This document shows, piece after piece, positions 1 to 8,359 of a stretch of 64,000 nucleotides of DNA (within the stretch, counting starts at the first letter, position 1; each line of letters begins with the position of its first letter). The notes under the pieces are model-generated. The model made no database searches. It saw only the letters and a program-made list of their open reading frames with translations, and was not told where the DNA came from. The DNA comes from Streptomyces rimosus subsp. rimosus (lineage in GTDB: Bacteria; Actinomycetota; Actinomycetes; Streptomycetales; Streptomycetaceae): contig NZ_JOCQ01000059.1 of assembly GCF_000720725.1 (NCBI RefSeq), forward strand, positions 1 to 64,000. The letters are read 5' to 3'. Position numbers and translations under genes: made by a program.

Positions 1-471
1 GGCCGGGGCCGCGGCGGCGGGCCGCGCGGCCGGGCCCGGCGCGGCGATGTGCGTGCCTCGATCCTGGCCCTGCTGAAGGACCGGCCGATGCACGGTTACG
101 AGATGATCCAGGAGATCGCCGAGCGCAGTGGCGGCACCTGGAAGCCGAGCCCCGGCTCGGTGTACCCCACCCTCCAGCTCCTGGAGGACGAGGGGCTGAT
201 CAGCAGCGCCAGCGAGGGCGGCAAGAAGCTCTTCTCGCTCACCGAGGCCGGACGTACGGAGGCGGAGAACGTCGCCGACGCCCCCTGGGAAGAGGCCGGC
301 CGCGGCGTCGACTGGGAGGCCATGAACGAGATCCGCAAGGCGGGTGGCGGCCTGATCGAGGCATTCCGCCAGGTGTGGGCCACCGGTACGCCCGAGCAAC
401 GGGAGAAGGCCATCTCGGTGGTCAACAAGGCCCGCAAGGAGCTGTACCTGATCCTCGCCGAGGATGAGTGA
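1..471 (+). CDS. PadR-family transcriptional regulator (5' end outside window)
   Basis: The reading frame is open from base 1. The visible residues begin with a Gly/Arg-rich stretch and then the winged-helix signature of PadR proteins (ILALLKDRPMHGYEMIQEI, then PSPGSVYPTLQLLEDEGLI). The C-terminal part is helical, as in the PadR dimerisation helix. PadR proteins are repressors that usually control an adjacent exporter or stress gene. An in-frame GTG at 49 is possible, but it would cut into the Gly/Arg-rich leader that such Streptomyces proteins often carry, so the true start is probably upstream of the window. The target cannot be seen. Family assignment is firm; the start is unknown. Confidence 0.85.
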   Translation, partial: GRGRGGGPRGRARRGDVRASILALLKDRPMHGYEMIQEIAERSGGTWKPSPGSVYPTLQLLEDEGLISSASEGGKKLFSLTEAGRTEAENVADAPWEEAGRGVDWEAMNEIRKAGGGLIEAFRQVWATGTPEQREKAISVVNKARKELYLILAEDE

Positions 472-729
472 TCCGCTCGCCGTCCGCCGCGCGGCGGTGA
501 GGCCTGACGATGACGAGTGAGCGTGCCCCGGGGCCGTGGCCGGAGGAATTCCGGTCACGGCCCTTCGGCGTCGGCGGACCGGACGAGGGGACCGGTCACG
601 GCCGGACCGGCGCGCCGCCCCTCCTCCGCAAGGAGGAGGACGCCCGCGGCGGCGCCCAACCACGGGTGGACGCGCAAATGCTTCCCGCCGGGGATGTTCC
701 GGACGACTGTGGCTGGTGGGGTGGGGACT

Positions 730-1260
730 GTGCAAAACCGTACTGCGTACAACAGCGGAGGAGGATCTCCGTGCGAAGACCTCGAAGCGCAGCTCACCGT
801 CGAGCTGGCGTCGGTGGTCTCCGCCGCCCGCAGGCGGGCCACGCGGGACGGTGACCGCCAGGTGGACACCGCCCACCTGCTGCACGGACTCCTGGAGTCG
901 GACCCGTCGGTACGGGCCGCGTTCGACGGCGGGCCGCAGGTCGCCCGGCTGCTCGGCTATCTCGTCCAGCGCAGCATCGGATACGGGCTCCGATGGCACG
1001 GCACGGTCGAGGACTCCGGCGCGGTACCGGTGGTGACCGAGGGAGCCGTACCGGGCTGGTCGCCCGCCGCGGCCGCCGCCCTGGACGGCGCACTCGACCG
1101 CGCGCACGCCCGGTACGCGACCCACGCCACCTGTCTCGACCTGCTCGCGGCCCTCGTGGACGACCCCGAGTCGCGCGCCGTCGAGGTGCTGCGCCGCGCC
1201 TCGGTCGACACCGTACGGCTGGCCGCCCGGCTGGACGGGGAGCGCTCCGGCCAGGAGTGA
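730..1260 (+). CDS. Clp N-terminal-repeat-like protein
   Basis: The 176-residue product resembles the stand-alone Clp-N (ClpA/ClpC N-terminal repeat) proteins of actinomycetes. It has two related helical repeats, one around VDTAHLLHGLLESDPSVRAAF and one around THATCLDLLAALVDDPESR. No AAA+ ATPase module follows, so it cannot be an unfoldase; adaptor or substrate-binding roles are inferred from the fold only. The start is uncertain. GTG 730 is in frame but has no good ribosome binding site. The best site (GGAGGAGGA at 757-765) lies before a GTG at 771 that is one base out of frame. A single-base indel near 775-780 could explain this. Confidence 0.6.
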   Translation: MQNRTAYNSGGGSPCEDLEAQLTVELASVVSAARRRATRDGDRQVDTAHLLHGLLESDPSVRAAFDGGPQVARLLGYLVQRSIGYGLRWHGTVEDSGAVPVVTEGAVPGWSPAAAAALDGALDRAHARYATHATCLDLLAALVDDPESRAVEVLRRASVDTVRLAARLDGERSGQE

Positions 1261-1270
1261 CGGTCCGGGA

Positions 1271-1439
1271 ATGACCGGCCAGGTATGACCGGCCAGGTAT
1301 GACCGGCCAGGTATGACCGGCCAGGTATGACCGGCCAGGTATGACCGGCCAGGTATGACCGGACCGGCCAGGTATGACCGGCCAGGTATGACCGGCCAGG
1401 TATGACCGACCAGATATGGACAGGTATGACGGGCCGGGA
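1271..1439. repeat. 14-bp tandem repeat array (about 11 copies)
   Basis: Head-to-tail copies of ATGACCGGCCAGGT begin at 1271. Copies 1-6 are perfect. Copy 7 (1355-1373) has a 5-bp insertion, copies 8-9 are perfect, and the units from 1402 onward decay. The 14-bp period is not a multiple of three, so the array is not coding. It lies between the Clp-N-like gene and an EamA exporter. There are no spacers, so it is not CRISPR. Confidence 0.95.
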
Positions 1440-1486
1440 ATGTCAGGTCTGTCAGGGGTGACGCTGCTGACGCCTCCTGTCATGAT

Positions 1487-2593
1487 GTGCCGATGCGCGT
1501 GTCTATGGGGGATCAGGCGGTTTCAGGGGCGGCAGGGAGCTCGGGGGGTCCCGGTGTTCCGGAGGCCCCTGTGGCTGCCGCAGTGCGGTCGCATCAGACG
1601 GAAGCGCCGGCGCCCGGTGTCGGCGGCGGCCCCGCGCGGGCCCGGAACATCGGCCTCGTCCTGGCGCTGATATCCGCCTTCGCCTTCGGCGGTTCCGGCG
1701 TGGCCGCCAAACCCCTGATATCGGCGGGCCTCGAACCGCTGCACGTCACCTGGCTGCGCGTCGCGGGCGCCGCGCTCGTCATGCTCCCCGTCACCTGGCG
1801 CCACCGGCGCCTGCTGCTGCGCCGCCCCGCCCTCCTCCTGGGCTTCGGCCTGCTCGCGGTCGCCGGCGTGCAGGCGTGCTACTTCGCCGCGCTGTCCCGT
1901 ATCCCCGTCGGGGTCGCGCTGCTCATCGAATACCTCGCTCCCGCGCTGGTGCTCGGCTGGGTCCGGTTCGTCCAGCGCAAGCCGGTCACCCGGGCCGCCG
2001 CCCTCGGCGTCGTCCTGGCGGTCGGCGGACTGGCCTGTGTGGTCGAGGTGTGGTCGGGGCTGAGCTTCGACCCGGTCGGACTCGTCCTGGCCCTCGGCGC
2101 CGCCTGCTGCCAGGTCGGCTACTTCGTGCTCTCCGACCACGGCAGCGACGGCGAGGACGCGGCGGACCCGCTCGGCGTGATCGCGTACGGACTGCTGATC
2201 GGCGCGGTGCTGCTCACCGTGGTCGCGCGGCCCTGGGAGATGGACTGGGCGGTGCTCGGCGGCAGCACGGACATGGCCGGGACCCGGGTGCCCGCCGTGC
2301 TGCTGCTCGGCTGGATCGTACTGATCGCCACGGTGCTGGCGTACCTCACCGGCATCCTGTCCGTGCGCCGGCTCTCCCCGCAGGTGGCGGGGGTGGTGGC
2401 GTGCCTGGAGGCGGTCATCGCGACCGTACTGGCCTGGGTACTGCTCGACGAGCACCTGACCGCGCCGCAAATCGTGGGCGGGCTGGTCGTGCTGGCCGGC
2501 GCGTTCATCGCGCAGTCGGCGACTCCCAAGGGGGACGGGACGGGCGGAACTTCGGCGGACGCCCCGGCACCGGACCGTGCTCCGTGCCCCTGA
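1487..2593 (+). CDS. EamA/DMT-family exporter
   Basis: This 368-residue membrane protein of the drug/metabolite transporter superfamily has two EamA repeats of about five helices each, with about ten hydrophobic segments from residue 55 to 345. The typical EamA sentence is seen (GLVLALISAFAFGGSGVAAKP; later LEAVIATVLAWVLLDEHLT). Members export amino acids or small metabolites. The substrate cannot be read from the sequence. The first 50 residues are Pro/Gly-rich and poorly constrained, and the GTG start at 1487 competes with nearby ATGs at 1493 and 1505. The 14-bp repeat array lies directly upstream. Confidence 0.85.
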   Translation: MPMRVSMGDQAVSGAAGSSGGPGVPEAPVAAAVRSHQTEAPAPGVGGGPARARNIGLVLALISAFAFGGSGVAAKPLISAGLEPLHVTWLRVAGAALVMLPVTWRHRRLLLRRPALLLGFGLLAVAGVQACYFAALSRIPVGVALLIEYLAPALVLGWVRFVQRKPVTRAAALGVVLAVGGLACVVEVWSGLSFDPVGLVLALGAACCQVGYFVLSDHGSDGEDAADPLGVIAYGLLIGAVLLTVVARPWEMDWAVLGGSTDMAGTRVPAVLLLGWIVLIATVLAYLTGILSVRRLSPQVAGVVACLEAVIATVLAWVLLDEHLTAPQIVGGLVVLAGAFIAQSATPKGDGTGGTSADAPAPDRAPCP

Positions 2594-2664
2594 GCCCGCC
2601 GGAACCTGTCCACGATATGTCCATGACTTGTCGGCCGGTTCAGCCGCCGCATAGGCTGCCGATC

Positions 2665-2700
2665 ATGCATTCGACCGTGCTGCCCCCTCCCGCCGCCTAG
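2665..2700 (+). other. possible leader peptide with hairpin over its stop codon
   Basis: An 11-codon frame (MHSTVLPPPAA) ends in a TAG that lies in the loop of a perfect 8-bp hairpin: CCGCCGCC at 2690-2697, loop TAGCGCG, GGCGGCGG at 2705-2712. It precedes the second EamA exporter by about 130 nt. Short ORFs that end in a hairpin before transporter or biosynthesis genes often act as attenuators. This is inference: the ribosome binding site is weak and no anti-terminator was worked out. Confidence 0.3.
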
Positions 2701-2832
2701 CGCGGGCGGCGGCCTTCGAGGAAGTACCGGTCCGGGCGGGTTCCCGGGCAGGTCGTCGCTGCCCGCATACGGGACCACGCGACCATTCCACGGCGCTCGG
2801 CGCCGTCCCGGAACTCCCGGAGAAGCACAGTC

Positions 2833-3837
2833 ATGCATGGAGTCTCTTCCCCCGCCCTGCCCGTGGGCCGGGGCCTGTTGTACGTGACCTTCGCCGCGAC
2901 CGCCTGGGGTACGGCGGGCGCGGCCGCCGCCCTCCTCTACCGCAGCAGCGGCCTGGGCCCCCTTGCACTCACCTTCTGGCGCACCGTCGGCGGCCTTGTG
3001 CTGCTGCTGGCCGCGCGGGCGGTGCTGCGCCGTTGTACAGGCGGCGCGGTCTCTTCCGTAAGCCGTTGTACGGCCGCGTCACCTGACCCGCTGTGGCGTC
3101 GTGTCATGCGGATCGCCGTGACGGGGATCGCGCTGGCCGTCTTCCAGGCCGCGTACTTCGCGGCCGTCGAGGATACCGGGCTGGCCGTCGGCACAGTCGT
3201 GACCATGGGGGCCGGGCCTGTCCTCATCGCGCTCGGCGCGCGGCTGGCCATGAGCGAACGGCTCGGCGCCGGGGGTGTCCTGGCGGTCGTGGGTGCCCTG
3301 TGCGGGCTGGCGGTGCTGGTCCTCGGGAGCGGTAATTCCGGTACGGTGCGGCCCGCCGGGGTCGCCCTCGCGCTGCTCTCCGCCGCCGGCTGCGCCGTGA
3401 TGACGCTGACCACCCGCCGCCTGGGCCGGGCCGGAGGCGCCGCCGACCCGTACGGTTCGACCATCAGCGCCTTCGCCGTCGGCGCGCTCTGCCTCCTCCC
3501 GGCGGCAGCGGCGGAGGGCCTGTGGCCGCAGGCGCACGGGCTGGGCCGCAGCCTGCTGCTGATGGGCTACATCGCCGCCGTGCCGACGGCGTTGGGCTAC
3601 GGCCTGTACTTCGCGGGCCTGGCGGCCGTCCGCGCGGCCACCGCGTCGGTGATCTCGCTGGTCGAGCCGGTGTCCGCGGCGGTGATCGCGGTGCTCTTCC
3701 TCGGCGAGGAGCTGACGGCGGGCACAGCGGTCGGGACGTGTGTGCTGCTCGCGGCCGTCGCGGGCCTGGCCGTATCGGAGGCGCGGGGAGCGGTGGCGGA
3801 CCGTACGGGCGCACCGGAGCCGGTGGCGGCGCGCTGA
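2833..3837 (+). CDS. EamA/DMT-family exporter
   Basis: This 334-residue protein has about ten membrane helices in two EamA repeats (LLYVTFAATAWGTAGAAAAL; C-terminal ASVISLVEPVSAAVIAVLFL). It is distinct from the exporter just upstream. GGGAGCT-type spacing is absent, but CCCGGAGAAGCACAGTC gives a usable GGAG site before ATG 2833. The gene has its own roughly 240-nt upstream region with a possible leader ORF, which suggests separate control. It ends 45 nt from the convergent flavoprotein gene, across a palindromic terminator. The substrate is unknown. Confidence 0.85.
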   Translation: MHGVSSPALPVGRGLLYVTFAATAWGTAGAAAALLYRSSGLGPLALTFWRTVGGLVLLLAARAVLRRCTGGAVSSVSRCTAASPDPLWRRVMRIAVTGIALAVFQAAYFAAVEDTGLAVGTVVTMGAGPVLIALGARLAMSERLGAGGVLAVVGALCGLAVLVLGSGNSGTVRPAGVALALLSAAGCAVMTLTTRRLGRAGGAADPYGSTISAFAVGALCLLPAAAAEGLWPQAHGLGRSLLLMGYIAAVPTALGYGLYFAGLAAVRAATASVISLVEPVSAAVIAVLFLGEELTAGTAVGTCVLLAAVAGLAVSEARGAVADRTGAPEPVAAR

Positions 3838-3843
3838 CCCGTC

Positions 3844-3867
3844 GGGGGAGGCCGGCCGGCCTCCCCC
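3844..3867. terminator. palindromic bidirectional terminator
   Basis: A perfect inverted repeat (GGGGGAGGCCGG followed directly by CCGGCCTCCCCC) lies in the gap between the convergent EamA gene and the PaiB-like gene. Confidence 0.75.
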
Positions 3868-3882
3868 TCAGGCGCCTCACCA

Positions 3883-4548
3883 CTACCCGCGGCTTATTTC
3901 GGCCCCCGGTCTCAGTCCAGCCCCCAGTCTCCGCTGCTGATGGGCGCGGGCCTGGGCGTCGCGGGGCGCGTCCCGTTCGGCCAGGCGTGCCGAGATCCGC
4001 TGCTGTACGGCCTCGGTCCGCTTGCCCGCGTACTTGAACTTGGCGCGTACGTCCGTCACTTCCAGCAGCAGGCCCCGGATGCCGGGCAACTGGCGACCGT
4101 ACGGCGGGCCGTCCGCGGTGACCGGCGCCGAGCCGCCCTCGGGCTGGAAGTGCCCTGTCTGGCGATCCAGCAGCGCGGCCTTCTCCTGGGGGTCGTCCAC
4201 GATGCGGGCGGTGCAGGTGAGTTGTACGGCGGCGTAGAAGCTGGTGGGCACGCCGTGCTCGGGCGGGTCCTCCTCGGCGGCCTGCCACGGCCCGGGTATG
4301 AACACATAGTCGTCCACCACGCTCAGCAGTACCGTCGGGGCGGCCTCCAGGGCCGGCCATATCGGGTTGGGGCGGGCGAGGTGGGTGACGGCTTCCCGGC
4401 GGGCCGGGTCGTAGGCGAAGTGCAGGGGCTGGACGAGGGGCGGGGCGCCCGGCGGCCCGTTGACGGCGAGCTGGCCGAAGTCGTGCCCGGCCAGCCAGTC
4501 CTGCCACTCGGCGTCGTCGGTGGGGGCGTCCCACGGGTGGATCAGCAT
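3883..4548 (-). CDS. FMN-binding negative transcriptional regulator, PaiB-like
   Basis: This 221-residue protein begins MLIHPWDAPTDDAEWQDWL. The PaiB family is recognised by the N-terminal loop, the FAYDPARREAVTHLARPNP strand region and the late EVTDVRAKFKYAGKRT segment. The fold is a split beta-barrel flavin reductase-like domain. In Bacillus, PaiB is a regulator of sporulation and degradative genes; in Streptomyces the role is mostly unknown. ATG 4548 follows AAGGAGGGC with good spacing. The gene lies 11 nt downstream of another split-barrel flavoprotein gene, so the two probably form an operon divergent from the MocR regulator. Confidence 0.85.
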   Translation of the reverse strand: MLIHPWDAPTDDAEWQDWLAGHDFGQLAVNGPPGAPPLVQPLHFAYDPARREAVTHLARPNPIWPALEAAPTVLLSVVDDYVFIPGPWQAAEEDPPEHGVPTSFYAAVQLTCTARIVDDPQEKAALLDRQTGHFQPEGGSAPVTADGPPYGRQLPGIRGLLLEVTDVRAKFKYAGKRTEAVQQRISARLAERDAPRDAQARAHQQRRLGAGLRPGAEISRG

Positions 4549-4559
4549 GCGGCCCTCCT

Positions 4560-5243
4560 TCAGCGCGCGGACAGGTACGCGGGTTCGGCGATGCCGGGGT
4601 CCAGGGAATCGGCCGGGACGGGGGCTCCGTACACGGGGGAGACGGGCAGGACGCCGCTCCAGTAGGGGAGCGTTTCGTCCTCGGGCTCGTCGTTCGGGCC
4701 GCCGGTGCGGACCTTGGCGGAAACCTCGTCCAGGTCGAGGCGTATGACGGCGGTGGCGGCCAGTTCCTTGGCGTTCGCGGGCCGGGAGTCGGCGGCGCGG
4801 CCCGGCAGGACGTGGTCGACCAGGGCGTCGAGCGCGGCGGTCTTCTCGTCCGGGTCGGTGACCTGGTACGCGGTGCCGTGGACGACGACGCTGCGGTAGT
4901 TGATCGAGTGGTGGAAGGCGGACTTGGCCAGGACCAGACCGTCGACGTGGGTGACCGTGACGCACACGGGCAGCCCCGGGCCGGCGGGCTCCCCGGCCAT
5001 CCGGAGCGGACGCGAGCCGGTCGAACCGTGTAGATAGAGGCGGTTGCCGACGCGGCCGTACAGCGTGGGCAGGACGACCGGGGCGCCGTCGCGGACGAAG
5101 CCGAGGTGGCAGACGTACCCCGCGTCGAGGATCGCGTGCACGGTCTCGTGGTCGTAGGCGGCACGCTCGCGGGCGCGGGTCGGCACGGTGCGCTCCGTCC
5201 GGGCGAAGGACGGGTCCTGGGCCTGGGGCATTGCGAACTCCAT
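4560..5243 (-). CDS. PPOX/NimA-type split-barrel flavoprotein
   Basis: This 227-residue member of the pyridoxamine 5'-phosphate oxidase-like superfamily carries the typical HETVHAILDAGYVCHLGFV ... PVVLPTLYGRVGNRLYLHG strands and SAFHHSINYRSVVVHG. It probably binds FMN or a related cofactor. The substrate is unknown. ATG 5243 (MEFAMPQ) is preferred; ATG 5231 is possible. There is no clear ribosome binding site and only 14 nt separate it from the divergent MocR start, so the transcript may be leaderless. The partner, a PLP-binding MocR regulator, fits a role near vitamin B6 metabolism. Confidence 0.85.
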   Translation of the reverse strand: MEFAMPQAQDPSFARTERTVPTRARERAAYDHETVHAILDAGYVCHLGFVRDGAPVVLPTLYGRVGNRLYLHGSTGSRPLRMAGEPAGPGLPVCVTVTHVDGLVLAKSAFHHSINYRSVVVHGTAYQVTDPDEKTAALDALVDHVLPGRAADSRPANAKELAATAVIRLDLDEVSAKVRTGGPNDEPEDETLPYWSGVLPVSPVYGAPVPADSLDPGIAEPAYLSAR

Positions 5244-5266
5244 TGCACTAGTACATAATGAACTTT
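5244..5266. promoter_or_regulatory. compact divergent promoter/operator of the MocR-flavoprotein pair
   Basis: The two divergent starts (5243 minus, 5258 plus) are only 14 nt apart. The stretch holds CACTAGTACA followed by TGTGCTAG, half-sites around CTAG of the kind MocR/GntR proteins bind. One dimer bound here would cover both promoters. The -10-like TAGTACAT lies inside it. Confidence 0.5.
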
Positions 5267-6598
5267 GTGCTAGGAGAGTATCGGATCGAAGGGCGGCGCG
5301 CATCGGAGATTGCCGCCAGCGTCGAGCGAGCCGTCGGTGCGGGCGAGCTCCAACCGGGCGAAGTCCTGCCCCCCATGCGGCAGTTGGCTGTCTATCTGGA
5401 GGTCAATCCCAATACGGTCGCGTCCGCATACCGGACACTGCGGGACCGCGGCGTGATCGAAACGGCCGGCCGCCGGGGCAGCCGGGTGCGTCCGCGTCCG
5501 GCGAGCACCGCCCGGGAAGCGGCGCTCGGCCCCGTACCGCCGGGCGTGCGCGACGCGTCGGACGGCAACCCCGACCCCGCCCTGCTGCCCGCCCTCGGGC
5601 AGGCGCTGGCCGCGGCCGCCGCCCGCAGCGCGCGGCACCCCACGCTGTACGGCGCCCCCACGGTCGGCACCGAGCTGGAGCGGCTGGCCCGCGCCGCCTT
5701 CGAGGCCGACGGGGTGCCGAGCGGCGCCATGGCCGTCACCTCGGGCGCGCTGGACGCGGTGGAGCGGGTGCTCGGCGCCCATCTCCGCCCCGGCGACGCG
5801 GTCGCCGTCGAGGACCCGGGCTGGGGGAGTCTGCTGGACCTCATCCCCGGCCTCGGGCTGCGGGTCGTGCCGGTCGCGGTGGACGACGACGGCCCGCTGC
5901 CCGAGCAGGTGGGCCGTGCGGTACGGGAGGGCGCGCGGGCACTGGTCGTCACGGACCGGGCGCAGAACCCGACCGGCGCGGTGCTCGGCCCCGAGCGCTC
6001 CGAGGAACTGCGGGAGATCCTGGCGGACCACCGCGACGTGCTGCTCATCGAGGACGACCACGGCCACGACATCGTCGACCTCCCGCTGCACCCGCTCGCC
6101 GGGGCCACCGACCACTGGGCGCTGGTCCGCTCGACGGCCAAGGCGTACGGCCCGGACCTGCGACTCGCCGTGCTGACCGGCGACGCCGTGACCGTGGACC
6201 GGGTGCGCGGGCGCCAGCGGCTCGGGCCGGGCTGGGTGAGCCACCTGCTCCAGGACGCGGTGGTGCACCTGTGGCGTACGGGAGCGGTGGACCCGAAAGC
6301 GGTCGCCGACGCCTACGGCAGACGCCGGGACACCCTGATGGACGCCCTGGCCGCACGAGGCATCCGGGCGCGGGGACGCAGCGGGATGAACGTCTGGATC
6401 CCGGTCCCCGACGAAACCGGCGCGGTCGCTCGGCTGTTGCACGCGGGCTGGGCCGTGGCGCCCGGCGCCCGCTTCCGCCTGGACTCACCACCCGGCATAC
6501 GCGTCACCATCGCCGGCCTCGCGGAGCACGAGCTGCCGGCGCTGGCCGACGCCATCGCGACCGCCGTCGCGCCGACGGAGGCGCGCCGATACGACTGA
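5258..6598 (+). CDS. MocR-family regulator (GntR wHTH fused to aminotransferase fold)
   Basis: This 446-residue protein has an N-terminal GntR winged helix (about 10-75; GELQPGEVLPPMRQLAVYLE, NPNTVASAYRTLRDRGVIE). It is followed by a full aminotransferase class I/II domain (about 100-440). The PLP-lysine region is VRSTAKAYGPDLRLAVLTGD. MocR proteins sense PLP or PLP-adducts and usually control neighbouring genes, often PdxS/T or transporters. Here the divergent flavoprotein operon is the obvious target. GTG 5267 (VLGEYRIEG) is an alternative start. Confidence 0.9.
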   Translation: MNFVLGEYRIEGRRASEIAASVERAVGAGELQPGEVLPPMRQLAVYLEVNPNTVASAYRTLRDRGVIETAGRRGSRVRPRPASTAREAALGPVPPGVRDASDGNPDPALLPALGQALAAAAARSARHPTLYGAPTVGTELERLARAAFEADGVPSGAMAVTSGALDAVERVLGAHLRPGDAVAVEDPGWGSLLDLIPGLGLRVVPVAVDDDGPLPEQVGRAVREGARALVVTDRAQNPTGAVLGPERSEELREILADHRDVLLIEDDHGHDIVDLPLHPLAGATDHWALVRSTAKAYGPDLRLAVLTGDAVTVDRVRGRQRLGPGWVSHLLQDAVVHLWRTGAVDPKAVADAYGRRRDTLMDALAARGIRARGRSGMNVWIPVPDETGAVARLLHAGWAVAPGARFRLDSPPGIRVTIAGLAEHELPALADAIATAVAPTEARRYD

Positions 6599-6735
6599 CG
6601 CTGCCGGGGCCCGGTCCCGGCCCGGCCGCAAAGCGGGCAGCAAAACCGGCAACAAGACCATCAGCGAGACCGGCAACAAGACCGGCAACAAGACTGGCTG
6701 CAACGGGGGGAACCGATGCTGATTACGATCGCACG

Positions 6736-7299
6736 ATGCCTGATCAGAGCTTTCTTGTCCGTGGTCCTCGGGTGGCCGTCCGGCGTATCTCCTTCCGGGA
6801 CCGGGAGGAGATCGCGGCCCTCGACCGGGAGAGCGCCGCGCTGCACCGCCCGTGGGTTCCCGCCCGGGAGACCACACCGGATGCCTTCCGCGAGTACGTC
6901 GCCAGGTTCGACCGGCCCACCCACGAGGGCTTCGTGGTCTGCTTGCGGGCCGGTGGCGCGATCGTCGGCGGCATCAATATCAACAACATCGTCCGGGGCG
7001 GTATCCAGAGCGGTGCCCTCGGCTATGTGGCCTACGCGTCCACCACCGGGCACGGCTATATGACCGAAGGGCTGCGCCTCGTCGTCGAGTACGCCTTCAC
7101 CGCGCTGGGGCTGCACCGGCTGGAGGCCAACATCCAGCCCGGCAACACCGCGTCCACCAGGCTCGTCGAACGGCTCGGCTTCCGGCGCGAGGGCTACTCC
7201 CCGCGCTTCCAGTACGTGGACGGTGCCTGGCGCGACCACGAACGGTGGGCGATCACGGCCGAGACGACCGGTCACGCCGCCGGGGACGGCTCTGCGTGA
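6736..7299 (+). CDS. GNAT N-acetyltransferase, RimJ/RimL-like
   Basis: This 187-residue protein has the RimJ/RimL type GNAT pattern: VRRISFRDREEIAALDRES at the N-terminus, then GYVAYASTTGHGYMTEGLRL (acetyl-CoA binding motif A, with G-H-G-Y in place of Q/R-x-x-G), ALGLHRLEANIQPGNTAST and LVERLGFRREGYSPR. It should transfer an acetyl group from acetyl-CoA to an N-terminal or small-molecule amine. ATG 6736 is the first start that keeps the family N-terminus. The 3' end overlaps the convergent EamA gene by 47 bp. Just upstream (about 6640-6700) are short direct repeats of CCGGCAACAAGA. Confidence 0.88.
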   Translation: MPDQSFLVRGPRVAVRRISFRDREEIAALDRESAALHRPWVPARETTPDAFREYVARFDRPTHEGFVVCLRAGGAIVGGININNIVRGGIQSGALGYVAYASTTGHGYMTEGLRLVVEYAFTALGLHRLEANIQPGNTASTRLVERLGFRREGYSPRFQYVDGAWRDHERWAITAETTGHAAGDGSA

Positions 7300-8359
7300 G
7301 GGCCGCGCCCGCCAGGACGATCAACGCGCCGACGGGAGTGTTCCAGCTGAGCGATTCGCCGAGCAGCGCGACCCCCGCCGTGGTGGCGATCACGGGCACG
7401 AAGTAGGTGACCATCTGGGCGGTGGTGGGGCCCACCTCCGCCACCAGCCCGTACTGCAACAGGAACGCGAAGCCGGTGCCCAGGGCGCCGAGCGCGACCA
7501 CGGCCAGCAGGGGGACGACGGGGAAGGCGGCCGGAACGGAGGTGAAGAGCGCGGTCACCACGCCGACCTGGGCGGTGGCGAGGAGCATCTGGGTGCCGGC
7601 GAGGGCGACGTTGGAGTCCTCGGCGCCGGCGAGGGTACGCCGGACGTAGATCCAGCCGATGGGGTAGCACAGCGACGCGCCCAGGGCCATCGCGGTACCC
7701 GTCGGATCCGTACCGGAGAAGCCCTGCCAGGCGCCGAGCACGGTCAGTACACCCAGAAAGCCGAGTCCGAGGCCCGCGACGCGGCGGCGGGTGGGCCGGT
7801 CCTCGGAGAGGGCGACCAGCGACAGCGCCATGCCCCACAGCGGGGAGCTGGCGTTGCAGATGCCGGCCAGTGTGGAGGGGATGGTCAGCTCGGCGTAGGC
7901 GAAGAGGGAGAAGGGAAGGGCGTTGAGGAAGAACGCGGCGACCGCCAGATGGCCCCAGGTCCGCGCGGAGCGGGGCAGCCGTTCACGCTTGGCCACCAGT
8001 ACGGCGACGAGCACCACCGAGCCGAACGCGAGGCGTCCGAAGGTGACTTGCAGCGGGGCGTACCCCTGTGTGCCGACCTTGATGAAGAGGAAGCTGAAGC
8101 CCCAGACGAGGCACAGGACGCCGAACCGCAGCCGCCAGTCGAGGGCGCGGCGCCGCGTGCCCCGCGGTGCCGGGGAGGGAGGCGTGGTGACGGAAGCGGC
8201 AGTGGTGGGCGCAGCGCCGGAAGCGGCGCCTGCGCGGACCGGGGACTTGTCGGCTCCGGGGACGACGGGGACCTCGTCGGCTCCGAGGGCAACGGGTGCG
8301 GCATCAGCTCCGGGGGCGGCGGGAGCCGTGTTGTTCAGGGAAGGGGCGGTGGTGCTCAT
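7253..8359 (-). CDS. EamA/DMT-family exporter
   Basis: This 368-residue protein has a disordered Ala/Pro/Gly-rich N-terminus (residues 1-65), then ten hydrophobic segments in two EamA repeats (RFGVLCLVWGFSFLFIKVG; TTAQMVTYFVPVIATTAGVALLGE). It is divergent from a LysR regulator with a 75-nt gap. This is the common layout where the LysR protein controls the exporter in response to its substrate. The 3' end runs into the convergent acetyltransferase. Substrate unknown. Confidence 0.88.
   Translation of the reverse strand: MSTTAPSLNNTAPAAPGADAAPVALGADEVPVVPGADKSPVRAGAASGAAPTTAASVTTPPSPAPRGTRRRALDWRLRFGVLCLVWGFSFLFIKVGTQGYAPLQVTFGRLAFGSVVLVAVLVAKRERLPRSARTWGHLAVAAFFLNALPFSLFAYAELTIPSTLAGICNASSPLWGMALSLVALSEDRPTRRRVAGLGLGFLGVLTVLGAWQGFSGTDPTGTAMALGASLCYPIGWIYVRRTLAGAEDSNVALAGTQMLLATAQVGVVTALFTSVPAAFPVVPLLAVVALGALGTGFAFLLQYGLVAEVGPTTAQMVTYFVPVIATTAGVALLGESLSWNTPVGALIVLAGAALTQSRPRRRDRSSRP

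Noticed and set aside
1271..1439. CRISPR array
   Set aside because: The repeats are contiguous 14-mers without spacers.
5188..6735. Long + frame upstream of the acetyltransferase in the same frame
   Set aside because: It is the out-of-frame shadow of the MocR gene; composition is Arg/Ala/Gly-rich and only the part from ATG 6736 has GNAT motifs.
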